Shown: positions 35,857 to 44,826 of the stretch, piece after piece | Position numbering within the stretch: position 1 is the stretch's first letter | Layout of the letters: each line of letters starts with the position of its first letter | Assembly: GCA_913058495.1 (NCBI GenBank) | Contig: CAJXQC010000011.1 | Span: 50,084 to 114,083 of the forward strand | Length of the DNA stretch: 64,000 nt | Direction: 5' to 3' | From: an uncultured Balneola sp. | GTDB taxonomy: Bacteria > Bacteroidota > Rhodothermia > Balneolales > Balneolaceae | The notes under the pieces: model-generated | What the model was told of the DNA's origin: nothing | What the model saw: only the letters and a program-made list of their open reading frames with translations | Databases searched by the model: none | Translations under genes and position numbers: made by a program

Positions 35857-37104
35857 ATGTTAAAAATTCAAATAATGTATATGAAATACAGTTCAGCCAA
35901 GCCTTATTTTATTTTGTTTTCATTGTGGTTACTGGTTTTTTCGGCCAGTAGTCAAATAATGATCATAGCTCCTATCCTTCCAGAAATAGGAAACGCACTG
36001 AATACTCCCGTAGAATTACTCGGAAACTTGATTACTGTTTATGCAGTAATGGTAGGTATCTTTGCTATAATAATGGGGCCCTTTTCAGATAAAATTGGCC
36101 GACGAAAAATACTATTGATAGGTACAGGCGGAATGGCTTTATTTTTATTCTGCCATACACTTGTCGTGGATTTTAAAAGTTTTTTAATAGTCAGAGCTAT
36201 GGCTGGCATGGCTGGCGGGGTTTTAAGTGGTGCAGCGGTTGCATACGTTGGAGATTATTTTCCATATGAAAAAAGAGGTTGGGCAAATGGATGGGTAATG
36301 AGTGGAATAGCAGTTGGACAGATTCTCGGAATCCCACTGGGAACTTTTTTAGCCGAACAATTCGGATTTAAATCTCCTTTCTTAGTTTTTGGGATAGTGA
36401 TGTCGCTTACATTTATTCTGATCTATTTAAAAGTTCCTCAGCCAAATGTTGAACTTCATACTGATAAACTTACCATTCTTTCTACTTTTACTAAATACCT
36501 GAACCTACTTAAGCGGAAAGATGTGAGTTTTGTTGCTCTCTGCTATTTGTTAATGTTTTTAAGTTTATCTGTTTTTATAATTTACTTTCCCACATGGTTG
36601 GAAGACTCCTTTGACTCTTCATTAACTACTATTGGATATATATTTGCTGTCGGTGGTATTGCTAATGTTATTGCAGGCCCTAGTTCCGGATGGATATCGG
36701 ATAAAATTGGTCGCAAAAATATGATTATCACATCATGTTTGGGGCTTTCTGTTTTAATGGTAGGTACCACTTTTTTTATTAATGAACTCTCCTTTGCTTT
36801 TATTTTATTTCCGGTTGCCATGATATTAATAGCAATGAGAATCAGTCCTTTTCAAGCGCTATCCTCAGAGTTAGTTAAATCTAATAACCGAGGTACTATG
36901 ATGAGTTTATTAGTAGCGATAGGGCAAGTTGGTTATGGCCTGGGGGGTACAGTTGCAGGTCCACTCTATTCATTGCATGGATATGCAAGTAATACTTATT
37001 TCGGTGCATTTTCCATATTTATAACGGCTTTCGTGGTTTGGAAATTTGTACCGGAACCAAAACTAAAATCAACACCCATACCTGAACCATCGATTGTAGA
37101 ATAA
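35857..37104 (+). CDS. MFS transporter
   Basis: A 415-residue major facilitator protein with twelve predicted membrane segments. The loop 2-3 motif GPFSDKIGRRKILLIG (near residue 76) and its echo GWISDKIGRKNMII (near 280) mark the two halves of an MFS fold. It resembles drug:H+ antiporters of the DHA1 type; the substrate is not evident. ATG 35857 is preceded directly by the palindrome GGACTTTAAGTCC; later in-frame starts at 35875 and 35881 are possible. Not obviously linked to the pilus operon it is divergent from. Confidence 0.88.
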   Translation: MLKIQIMYMKYSSAKPYFILFSLWLLVFSASSQIMIIAPILPEIGNALNTPVELLGNLITVYAVMVGIFAIIMGPFSDKIGRRKILLIGTGGMALFLFCHTLVVDFKSFLIVRAMAGMAGGVLSGAAVAYVGDYFPYEKRGWANGWVMSGIAVGQILGIPLGTFLAEQFGFKSPFLVFGIVMSLTFILIYLKVPQPNVELHTDKLTILSTFTKYLNLLKRKDVSFVALCYLLMFLSLSVFIIYFPTWLEDSFDSSLTTIGYIFAVGGIANVIAGPSSGWISDKIGRKNMIITSCLGLSVLMVGTTFFINELSFAFILFPVAMILIAMRISPFQALSSELVKSNNRGTMMSLLVAIGQVGYGLGGTVAGPLYSLHGYASNTYFGAFSIFITAFVVWKFVPEPKLKSTPIPEPSIVE

Positions 37105-37121
37105 GTTAAAGATACTAGATT

Positions 37122-37142
37122 AAGGTATATGTTTACCTTTTT
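37122..37142 (+). terminator. Possible weak terminator after the MFS gene
   Basis: AAGGTA and TACCTT form a short stem with a 6-base loop, followed by three more T. Too short to be sure. Confidence 0.35.
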
Positions 37143-37217
37143 AAGAAATTAACTTTCCAAGACGATAAAATAATATGTAACTTTACTCTCTTTTAATTAT
37201 CTCTTTAGGAAAAAGTC

Positions 37218-38717
37218 ATGAAAAAATATCATCTCCTAAGTCTGTTTGTTCTCTTTCTATTTGTAACCATCAATTCATGCAGTTCAACTGATGACGACGT
37301 TATTATAACAGGTCAGGTTTCTGATGCTGATTCTGGTGACCCTATCGAAGGTGCCACCGTAGAGATAGTGTCTCCTGAAGAATTGGTTGATTTTGTAAAA
37401 ACTAACTCTTCAGGTAATTTCGAATTTACAGATATAAGCATAAATGAAGTAACTGATATCTCTCTTACTGCTTCCTCTGCTAATTATGGAGATGTTTCCC
37501 GAACATTAAAAGCTGCTCCTTCTGATGTTTTAAATAATATTGATTTTGAATTAACCTCAAATGATTCCCAAGGACCCGATGATTCCGGTGGTGATGAAGT
37601 AAGTGGTGATCCTGAAGGAGCTGCTGCAATTATTCTAGAATCCCTTTCTTCCGAATCAATAAATATCAGACAAACCGGAGGTAACATTAGTTCCAGATTT
37701 ACCTTTTCTGTAGTTGACTCTGCCGGCAGAGCAATTAATACTGAAGGAGCTGTTGATGTTCAGTTTTCAATTATAAAAGGCCCAAATGGAGGAGAATCTG
37801 TTATTCCTGATCGTGTAACAACGAATGCTAATGGGCAAGCAGTAACCAGCTTGTTTAGTGGTGATTCAGCGGGTGTAGTAAGAGTAAGAGCGTTAATAGA
37901 GCGACCGGATATTGGTTTAACCATTATTTCCGATCCAATTCTAGTAGCTATAAATGGAGGTTTCCCTGCTCCGGATAGATTTTTTGTTGCTTCTGCCAAT
38001 ACAAATTTAGAAGGTTTTGGACTAATTTCCGGAAATAATTCATCACTTGAATATGACATTGTTGCAAGTGTAGGAGATATGTTTGGTAATCCTGTCAAAC
38101 AAGGTACAGCTGTCGACTTCAGAACAATTGGAGCCGGAATTATCGAAGGTTCAGCATTAACAGATGCTTTTGGAACAGCAAGAGTAAGGCTCAGACCTGA
38201 TGGTAGTCGTCCTACATCAGATCCTCTGGGAACTGGTTTTTTTACTGTTAGAGCAAAAACAGTAGACGAAAATAATGATTATGTTGAAAGCGAACTAAAG
38301 CTCTTGTTCACAACTCCACAGGCTTTGATTTCAATAAATCCTAATTCTGTTAATATTCCTGCCAACGGTTCTCAAGCTTTTACCTATACTGTTACCGATG
38401 AAAATGGAAACCCAATGTCAGCAGGTTCAGAGATAAGTGTAAGTGTAGCTACTGGCTTGGAGGCTTCAGGGGATGTAGGATTTTCATTAGGAGACTTTAC
38501 AACTCCGGGCGCTGGTAGTACTGAATTTGGTTTCACTGTTTCGGATACCGATGATGAAAATTCAGATGTAATTGGCACCTCAATTACAATCACAGTCACT
38601 TCAGCGGGAACAGGTTCAACTACATCTTTAACCATTCAAGGTACTCGCGCAAAATCAGGTGGATGGAAGTTCGATCCGAAAGATTCAGAACAAATTTTTA
38701 TAGAAGGCAAGAAATAA
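37218..38717 (+). CDS. Lipoprotein with carboxypeptidase-regulatory-like and Big_1-like Ig domains
   Basis: A 499-residue cell-surface lipoprotein. The signal ends INSC (Cys21). Residues 28-110 form a carboxypeptidase-regulatory-like beta-sandwich (VSDADSGDPIEGATVEIV), then an Asp/Gly/Ser linker, then two invasin-type (Big_1) Ig-like domains (about 145-245 and 250-370; VTTNANGQAVTSLFSGDSAG is a clear repeat signature) and a further beta domain (370-480). Such stacked domains form stalks on the surface. AGGAAAA precedes the ATG. Next gene begins 23 bases downstream. Confidence 0.8.
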   Translation: MKKYHLLSLFVLFLFVTINSCSSTDDDVIITGQVSDADSGDPIEGATVEIVSPEELVDFVKTNSSGNFEFTDISINEVTDISLTASSANYGDVSRTLKAAPSDVLNNIDFELTSNDSQGPDDSGGDEVSGDPEGAAAIILESLSSESINIRQTGGNISSRFTFSVVDSAGRAINTEGAVDVQFSIIKGPNGGESVIPDRVTTNANGQAVTSLFSGDSAGVVRVRALIERPDIGLTIISDPILVAINGGFPAPDRFFVASANTNLEGFGLISGNNSSLEYDIVASVGDMFGNPVKQGTAVDFRTIGAGIIEGSALTDAFGTARVRLRPDGSRPTSDPLGTGFFTVRAKTVDENNDYVESELKLLFTTPQALISINPNSVNIPANGSQAFTYTVTDENGNPMSAGSEISVSVATGLEASGDVGFSLGDFTTPGAGSTEFGFTVSDTDDENSDVIGTSITITVTSAGTGSTTSLTIQGTRAKSGGWKFDPKDSEQIFIEGKK

Positions 38718-38740
38718 ATTTTAGAAATATTACAGACAAA

Positions 38741-39283
38741 ATGTTCGATTACAACAGTACTTTATACAAACAATTCCTTAAAAATTTCAGAAATAATCCC
38801 GATCAAAAAAAGATTATTGTATTCGCTGGAAACTTTTCAGGTAACAGAACCTTTGCTTTATCACAGTTTGAAACTGAAGTTTTGGGAGAGACAAAGAAAA
38901 TTTCTTTAAATGACTATATAACAGCTTCAGAACAGGACACTTATAAAAACCTTGACGCCCTTTTTAACGAGCTCAAAACAATTAACTCATTGGTCATTTT
39001 TAAAGATGCAGAGCAATTATGTGGGGTTTATGTAGGACACACTTATTCTGTAGTTAAATATGCTACCCCTCAGGAAAAATATTTTATTAAAAAATTAAAG
39101 GAGCTGAATTGCTCTTGTATTATCGAATTTGAGAACGAAAACCATTTGGATAAAGCTATAGAAAGAGTTGCTGATGCAATTGTAAGATTTAGAGTTCCTT
39201 CTTCAGTAATTGAAAAGGTTTTTTTCTGGTTAAGCCAAGTAAGAGTAAACGGCTCTAACCTTCCCTCCCGTCGCCCTATCTAA
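38741..39283 (+). CDS. Hypothetical protein with degenerate P-loop-like motif
   Basis: A 180-residue protein. I start at ATG 38741 (MFDYNSTLYKQF), because the longer frame from 38663 would overlap the end of the lipoprotein gene in another frame. IIVFAGNFSGNRTFALSQ near residue 24 has the strand-loop-helix look of a nucleoside triphosphatase, but the catalytic Lys of Walker A is absent. SLVIFKDAEQL could be the matching Walker B strand and CSCIIEFENE a sensor strand. It may be an inactive ATPase-fold protein. Five bases separate it from the MATE gene. Confidence 0.65.
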   Translation: MFDYNSTLYKQFLKNFRNNPDQKKIIVFAGNFSGNRTFALSQFETEVLGETKKISLNDYITASEQDTYKNLDALFNELKTINSLVIFKDAEQLCGVYVGHTYSVVKYATPQEKYFIKKLKELNCSCIIEFENENHLDKAIERVADAIVRFRVPSSVIEKVFFWLSQVRVNGSNLPSRRPI

Positions 39284-39287
39284 CTAA

Positions 39288-40703
39288 ATGGAGTCAAGTG
39301 AGGAGAACCAATTAGAAGAAGATTCAATTTGGAGTGAAATAAAGGCCTCACTTTCAGGAACAGACAAAGACTTCACTAAAGGAAGCATCGGAAAAGCAAT
39401 TCTGGTTCTTTCTATTCCCATGGTCCTCGAGATGCTGATGGAGTCAGTATTTGCTGTTGTTGATATCTTCTTTGTTTCTAAATTAGGAGCTGAAGCTATT
39501 GCAACAGTTGGGATTACGGAATCACTAATGACTTTGATCTACGCCATTGCTATAGGCTTTGCAATGGCTACTACCGCTGTTGTATCCCGAAGGTTCGGAG
39601 AAAAAAACTACGATAAAGCATCAATAACAGCCGTTCAAGCTATAATAGCTGGTATCTTGGTATCAACTCCTATTGCTGTTTTTGGTGGACTCTTTGCCCC
39701 TGAATTACTTGTTTTGATGGGTGCTACCGGACAAATTGTATCTGAGTTCTCTGTCTACACAACTATAATGTTCAGCACCAACTTTGTGATCATGCTGATC
39801 TTTGTGATTAATTCGGTTTACAGAGGAGCCGGAGACGCTAATATTGCTATGCGTACCTTAATCATAGCTAACGGAATTAACATTTTTTTAGATCCTTTGT
39901 TGATTTTTGGGATATGGATCTTTCCGGAAATGGGTATTGCCGGAGCAGCTGTTGCAACATCTATAGGGCGTGGAATTGGAGTTGGATACCAGTGTTATAA
40001 GCTTTTTGATGGAAAGACTAGAATTAATGTTTTGAAAGAACATCTTGTTCTGAGATGGGATATCATGTCTAATTTGATCAGAGTTTCACTTGGTGGAATT
40101 GGCCAATTTATTATAGCAACAAGCAGCTGGATCGGTTTAGTTAGGATTATTGCTGAGTTTGGCAGTGTTTCGTTGGCTGGTTATACCATTGCTGTTCGAA
40201 TTTTAATTTTCTCCATTTTACCATCTTGGGGCATGAGTAATGCTGCGGCAACTTTAGTAGGACAGAATCTTGGAGCAAATCAGCCTGAAAGAGCTGAAAG
40301 GTCAACCTGGATCTCTGCTTTTGCAAACATGGTCTTTCTTGGTATTGTTGGCTTAATATTCTTTACTAATGCGGAGCTTTTAATGGGAATTTTTACTTCT
40401 GATGAAGCCATTATTGATGTCGGAGCCAGGTGTTTACGAATAATGAGCTATGGTTATTTGGCCTATGCTTTTGGGATGGTAATAATTCAGGCCTTTAATG
40501 GAGCCGGAGACACCTTCACTCCTACCCTTATCAATTTAGTTTGTTTTTGGATCGTTGAAATTCCTCTGGCGTATTTTTTAGCAATGCATTTAGGACTGGC
40601 AGAAGAAGGCGTTTTTTATTCAATAGTTGTTTCTGAAACTTTATTGGGAATAATTGGCTTTATATTATTCAAACGTGGTAAATGGAAAACAACACAAGTT
40701 TAA
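39288..40703 (+). CDS. MATE-family multidrug/sodium antiporter
   Basis: A 471-residue efflux protein of the MATE family with twelve membrane segments. The N-terminal half opens GKAILVLSIPMVLEMLMESV, typical of MATE proteins, with VAVVDIFFVSKLGAEAIATV-like sequence after it (here VVDIFFVSKLGAEAIATVG), and both halves contain the family YRGAGDAN / FNGAGDTFTP repeat. It exports cationic compounds in exchange for Na+ or H+. Its stop directly precedes the start of the SUI1-type gene. Confidence 0.92.
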   Translation: MESSEENQLEEDSIWSEIKASLSGTDKDFTKGSIGKAILVLSIPMVLEMLMESVFAVVDIFFVSKLGAEAIATVGITESLMTLIYAIAIGFAMATTAVVSRRFGEKNYDKASITAVQAIIAGILVSTPIAVFGGLFAPELLVLMGATGQIVSEFSVYTTIMFSTNFVIMLIFVINSVYRGAGDANIAMRTLIIANGINIFLDPLLIFGIWIFPEMGIAGAAVATSIGRGIGVGYQCYKLFDGKTRINVLKEHLVLRWDIMSNLIRVSLGGIGQFIIATSSWIGLVRIIAEFGSVSLAGYTIAVRILIFSILPSWGMSNAAATLVGQNLGANQPERAERSTWISAFANMVFLGIVGLIFFTNAELLMGIFTSDEAIIDVGARCLRIMSYGYLAYAFGMVIIQAFNGAGDTFTPTLINLVCFWIVEIPLAYFLAMHLGLAEEGVFYSIVVSETLLGIIGFILFKRGKWKTTQV

Positions 40704-40925
40704 ATGAAAGTTACAATCACATTAGACCGGTCAGGTCGCAGAGGCAAAGAAGTAACCCTCATCAAAAATATTCAACATAATCCTCAACACATCGAAAAAA
40801 TTGCCAAAAAATTAAAGGGGCAATTAGGAACCGGTGGAACCGTGAAAGGTAAAACGATTGAGATACAAGGAAACCATGTTGAGCGCGTAAAACCCCTCCT
40901 TGAGAAAGAAGGTTTTACTTTCTAA
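40704..40925 (+). CDS. SUI1/YciH-family translation factor
   Basis: A 73-residue protein of the SUI1 (eIF1-like) family. It matches the short YciH core: RSGRRGKEVTLIKNI near residue 10, KKLKGQLGTGGTVKGKTIEI near 36 and a basic fold end. Bacterial YciH is thought to act at the ribosomal decoding site under stress. It lacks the N-terminal extension of E. coli YciH (108 residues). Tight junction with the MATE gene and 4-base tail-to-tail overlap with the metallopeptidase gene. Confidence 0.88.
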   Translation: MKVTITLDRSGRRGKEVTLIKNIQHNPQHIEKIAKKLKGQLGTGGTVKGKTIEIQGNHVERVKPLLEKEGFTF

Positions 40926-41413
40926 AGCGAAACCTTGCTTTCTTGTCTTGGGTCCAGATCGTATAATGAAGAAGCAGTAGCTTGAACCGTTTTATACCAT
41001 TCATTTCCATACTTATCGTTGATAGTATAGAAATCTGCAAAATCAGGCTTTCGAAGATTCATCTTCCATTCCTGAGTCTTGGATTTAAATGAAGGATCAA
41101 TATGCATGAGTTCATGGTAAAGAACCATCTCTTTGGTTTTAGTATCAAGCATATCCCATAATTCCCCTGAAAGCTCTATCAGATAATCGTTACCGGAATA
41201 GTACTTCACTTCTCTGGTTGCCTTCATACACTTTGCAGCTCTCTGTTTTGAGATGTTGGGGTACACCAAAAAGTAACCGATCTCTGCGGGACCAAACTCC
41301 ATATTGTTTTTTTCAATTACATCTTTAGCGATCTTCTCCACTTCGGGAGATTCCATTAATTGTTTATCACTTGATGTTACTTCTACCGGCTTCAATAAAT
41401 CGTTATCGTTCAT
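40922..41413 (-). CDS. Putative metallopeptidase (HExxH)
   Basis: A 163-residue protein with MVLYHELMHIDP near residue 98, an HExxH zinc site. Around it, FGPAEIGYFLVYPNISKQRAAKC and ELSGELWDMLD fit the small family once called putative phage metallopeptidase. The substrate is unknown. No signal peptide is visible, so it is likely cytoplasmic. Its start overlaps the end of the DUF4920-type gene by four bases, so the two are coupled. Confidence 0.75.
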   Translation of the reverse strand: MNDNDLLKPVEVTSSDKQLMESPEVEKIAKDVIEKNNMEFGPAEIGYFLVYPNISKQRAAKCMKATREVKYYSGNDYLIELSGELWDMLDTKTKEMVLYHELMHIDPSFKSKTQEWKMNLRKPDFADFYTINDKYGNEWYKTVQATASSLYDLDPRQESKVSL

Positions 41414-41916
41414 TCCTGATTTTTTCTTTCTTTTTGAATAATTACTGTTGATGCTACTATTGAGTATTCGATTTGCTCTCCTTGTATATTCTTACTGCTT
41501 TTTCCTGCATCTTCTGCATAATGCTTTGCTTTATCTTCAGATAAAACTTTCTTGCTTAGCTCTCCGATAATAGTGACCTCTTTTCCTTCTGAATCAGTTG
41601 GCACAAAGAAACCGTAATCTTTAAAAGTGATTCGAGCGGAGTAATCTCCTTCCTGAGCTATAAAAAAGCAACCTTTCTTTTCACATACTTCTGTTATTGA
41701 TGTAGTAACTACTACTGAAGAAGAATCTTTGTCATCACTCGTTAAAACTTCTGTAAGTGATTTAGAGTTCTCAAAGTCTTCAACATTTGCTCCATAAATC
41801 TCAAAATAGTTCGTAACCCGGACAGGTTCAGAGAGTTTAATTACTTTTTTTGTGTCTTGAGCGAAGGCACTCGATCCTAAAAGAATCGTTAATACAAGTA
41901 TGGATAATGTTTTCAT
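41410..41916 (-). CDS. Secreted DUF4920-type protein
   Basis: A 168-residue exported protein: signal peptide about residues 1-19 (SSAFAQ). The mature part has TSITEVCEKKGCFFIAQ and RITFKDYGFFVPTDSEGKEV, the sequence pattern I associate with DUF4920. The CEKKGC pair could bind a metal or form a disulfide. These proteins are found beside metal or redox functions in Bacteroidota but have no assigned role. Coupled to the metallopeptidase gene. Confidence 0.72.
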   Translation of the reverse strand: MKTLSILVLTILLGSSAFAQDTKKVIKLSEPVRVTNYFEIYGANVEDFENSKSLTEVLTSDDKDSSSVVVTTSITEVCEKKGCFFIAQEGDYSARITFKDYGFFVPTDSEGKEVTIIGELSKKVLSEDKAKHYAEDAGKSSKNIQGEQIEYSIVASTVIIQKERKNQE

Positions 41917-41964
41917 AAAATTCTTTATTAATTGTTGAAATGAAAATACTAATTAAGCTATCAA

Positions 41965-42432
41965 TTGTTAACCTTGATTATTAATTATTCTATATTAAGT
42001 GATACGTCAATTTTTAAATACTTTGTATTGAAAGCTTTTTTTTCTGCAGTTTTTGGTTTCGGATTTGGTATATTTGTTGAAGGCTTTTCCCGGATTATCA
42101 TATCATTCTTTCATAAACAAGAATTCTATTTTTTTGGAATAGAGTCTTTACCGGGTTTTTCATGGATACTTATTATTTATATCGTATCATTTATGGCAAC
42201 ATGGCTTGGAGTCATGTTAGCACTTAGTATGGCGGATCCAAACTCAAAAAAAGCATTTTATGTCATTAGCTCTTTGATCGTACTTTGGATAATTTTTGAA
42301 ACTTTGGCATCAATCAAAGTAGTACCGACATGGTATTTAATGACTTTTCCTATTACCTCTTTACTTGGTTTATTTACAGCAAATTACACTTACAATCTTA
42401 ATAAAACTCACAATGCGACTTCTGATTCTTAG
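41965..42432 (+). CDS. Four-helix membrane protein of unknown function
   Basis: A 155-residue hydrophobic protein with about four membrane segments (residues 18-43, 62-85, 95-116 and 124-145). No family recognised. It has no in-frame ATG near the start: the longest frame opens at TTG 41965, with further TTG codons at 41974 and beyond, so the start is uncertain. Its end overlaps the beginning of the sialidase-like lipoprotein gene by 20 bases, which suggests cotranscription. Confidence 0.6.
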   Translation: MLTLIINYSILSDTSIFKYFVLKAFFSAVFGFGFGIFVEGFSRIIISFFHKQEFYFFGIESLPGFSWILIIYIVSFMATWLGVMLALSMADPNSKKAFYVISSLIVLWIIFETLASIKVVPTWYLMTFPITSLLGLFTANYTYNLNKTHNATSDS

Positions 42433-43624
42433 CATCTTTCTAATTACAGCATTAAACTGTTCTTCTAACATAGAATATTCGGTTAAGGAATTCCCTTCTC
42501 CAAGTGGAGAAAATGCTTCATTACCACGACTTTTTACTGATAATACCGGCACAGTTTATCTTAGCTGGATAGAATCTAAGGGAGATACTTCTTCCCTTTT
42601 TTATTCTTCTCTTTCTGATGATGAGTGGACTAATCCAACATTGATCAGTGAGTCTGATAGCTGGTTTGTAAACTGGGCGGATTTCCCTTCAATTATTGGT
42701 AAAGATGGAAAAGCTATCGCCGCGCATTGGCTGCAAAAAATTCCCGGAGGCACCTATGCCTATAATGTTAACATTGCCGGTGCTACAAACGAATGGCAAA
42801 ATGTCTTAACTCCTCATAAAGATAATACACCAACAGAACATGGCTTTGTAAGTTTGACTCCGGCTTCTGATTCTACCTTTTTAAGTATCTGGCTGGATGG
42901 CAGAAACACTGCCGGTTCCGGTGGACATGATAGTCATGATTCAGGTCTTTCTTCTGCAATGACTCTAAGATCAGCATTCATTACTAATGATTTAAAGATT
43001 GAAGAAAGTTTTTTAATTGATGAAAGTGTATGCGATTGTTGTGGTACCGCAGTTGTACAAACACAAAATGGATTTATCACAGCATACAGAAACCGCACCG
43101 AAAATGAAATTCGAGACATATACATTTCCCGCTATATCGATGGAAAATGGGAAAAACCAGCATCAGTTCATGATGATAACTGGAATATAGCAGCATGCCC
43201 GGTTAACGGTCCCTCTATAGCTGCTAAAGGACAAACAGTGGCTGTTGCATGGTATACCGGTGCTAATGATATATCACGGGTAAAACTGGCTTTTTCTTCA
43301 AATGAAGGGAAATCGTTTGAAGCACCTGTAATTTTGGATAACGGTAATCCGCTAGGAAGAGTCGATGTTGAATTTATTTCGAACAACGAAGTATTGGTTA
43401 GCTGGGTGGAAAGAAATATGGAAGACCGGTCAAAGGCTTATTTTAAAGCAAAAAGAATATCATCAGATGGAAAAATTCAAAAAGAATTTGAACTCTCATT
43501 GATGGAGTCAAGCAGAAAAAGTGGGTTCCCACAAATAAGCAGCTATAAAAATACAATTATAGCTGCCTGGGCTGATGTTAGCGATCAGAATTCTTCTAAA
43601 GTTAAAGTGGCTATTCTAGAATAA
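42413..43624 (+). CDS. Sialidase-fold (BNR-like) lipoprotein with a CDCC motif
   Basis: A 403-residue lipoprotein; I start at ATG 42413 because the signal MRLLILSIFLITALNC with lipobox TALNC follows directly. Repeated strands such as PRLFTDNTGTVYLSWIES, VAVAWYTGANDISRVKLAFSSNEGKSF (in part VAVAWYTGANDISR) and VSWVERN mark a six-bladed propeller of the sialidase/BNR type. DESVCDCCGTAVVQ near residue 205 is a compact cysteine cluster that could hold a metal. Sialidase activity is unlikely without the Arg triad, which I could not identify. Confidence 0.75.
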   Translation: MRLLILSIFLITALNCSSNIEYSVKEFPSPSGENASLPRLFTDNTGTVYLSWIESKGDTSSLFYSSLSDDEWTNPTLISESDSWFVNWADFPSIIGKDGKAIAAHWLQKIPGGTYAYNVNIAGATNEWQNVLTPHKDNTPTEHGFVSLTPASDSTFLSIWLDGRNTAGSGGHDSHDSGLSSAMTLRSAFITNDLKIEESFLIDESVCDCCGTAVVQTQNGFITAYRNRTENEIRDIYISRYIDGKWEKPASVHDDNWNIAACPVNGPSIAAKGQTVAVAWYTGANDISRVKLAFSSNEGKSFEAPVILDNGNPLGRVDVEFISNNEVLVSWVERNMEDRSKAYFKAKRISSDGKIQKEFELSLMESSRKSGFPQISSYKNTIIAAWADVSDQNSSKVKVAILE

Positions 43625-44774
43625 GAGGAAACTCACCAAAGTTCATTAATTCAGCAATTTTAATACCAATATCAGTATTATCATTCCAGCCGGTGAATTG
43701 AATTGCATTGGGACCATAAGCCATCAAAGCTACTGGTACACCGGTGTGATAATCTGTAACCCATTCAACTCTTAACTTATGCGGATCATCCGAGGCTGTC
43801 ATCATTGTCATGCCACCTGTCTCATGATCTGCAGTAAGTACTACTAAAGTTTCACCATCTTTCTCTGCAAAATCTAAAGCGGCTTTAACAGCATCATCAA
43901 AGTCTTTCATTTCACGAATTACATACTCTGCATCGTTTCCATGACCACCCCAATCAATCTGACTACCTTCAACCATCAGGAAGAATCCATTTTCATTTGA
44001 TTCTAATTTTGAAAGAGCTGTATTCGTCATTTCTTGCAATGTAGGAGTCCTATTCTCACTTTCGATTCCTGAGTTAGCAAACAGTCCTAAAACCTTTCCT
44101 GATTCAGAGTTTTGCATCTCTTCTGCAGTTGAAACATATTCATATCCGTTGGATTCAAACTCCTCGATTATATTTCTGTCATCTTTACGTGAGCTTCCTT
44201 CTTGATCCTGAGGGATAAAAAACTCCCTTCCTCCACCCAGGAACACATCATTACCGGACGTAACATACTGTTCAGCTATTTCATTTTGGCTTCCTCTGGA
44301 GCGTACATGAGAAGCAAAACTAGCAGGTGTGGCATGCGTAATTGTAGAAGTAGCAACTAAACCGGTACTCATCCCCTTCTCTTTTGCTAACTCTAAAAGT
44401 GTTTTACAATGAGATCCATCAGAAAGAAATGCGATCATACCATTATCTGTTTTCATACCACAAGAATATGCAGTTGCTCCTGCAGCAGAATCAGTAATTA
44501 ATGAACTGGAAGATTGAGTTTTAACTATACCTGTAACAGGCATTCGTTGTAAATTTAAATAGCCGTCATCACCTACTAAATTTAATTGACCTGAAGAAAT
44601 TTGTGCTAATCCGGTTCCGTCTCCAATTAGCAAGATTACATTCTTGATTTTAGTATCTTCAACAAGTGGCAGGCGTTCTGTATTTGATGTACTTGTTTTA
44701 ATTACTTCAACTTCCTGACTCTTTGTACAAGCTAAGCCAAAAAGTAAAATTAAGGTTATGCTTTTCAATCTCAT
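43611..44774 (-). CDS. Alkaline phosphatase (PhoA family) lipoprotein
   Basis: A 387-residue enzyme. I choose ATG 44774 over the longer frame from 44921, because MRLKSITLILLFGLAC is a clean lipoprotein signal and the longer frame overlaps the DEAD-box gene. Metal-site motifs: ILLIGDGTGLAQ (Asp ligand) near residue 47, the active serine in ITDSAAGATAYS near 93, EGSQIDWGGHGND near 275 and LTADHETGG near 320. It frees phosphate from phosphomonoesters in the periplasm or at the surface. The 3' end overlaps the convergent lipoprotein gene by 14 bases. Confidence 0.92.
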   Translation of the reverse strand: MRLKSITLILLFGLACTKSQEVEVIKTSTSNTERLPLVEDTKIKNVILLIGDGTGLAQISSGQLNLVGDDGYLNLQRMPVTGIVKTQSSSSLITDSAAGATAYSCGMKTDNGMIAFLSDGSHCKTLLELAKEKGMSTGLVATSTITHATPASFASHVRSRGSQNEIAEQYVTSGNDVFLGGGREFFIPQDQEGSSRKDDRNIIEEFESNGYEYVSTAEEMQNSESGKVLGLFANSGIESENRTPTLQEMTNTALSKLESNENGFFLMVEGSQIDWGGHGNDAEYVIREMKDFDDAVKAALDFAEKDGETLVVLTADHETGGMTMMTASDDPHKLRVEWVTDYHTGVPVALMAYGPNAIQFTGWNDNTDIGIKIAELMNFGEFPLILE

Positions 44775-44826
44775 TATTCTGGTGTTTTTATGTGAATTTA
44801 ATGTGTTTAGATTAATAGAAAATAAA

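Noticed and set aside
38663..38740. Longer start for the protein at 38741
   Set aside because: It overlaps the last 55 bases of the lipoprotein gene in another frame, and its extra residues are the shifted translation of that gene; ATG 38741 is cleaner.
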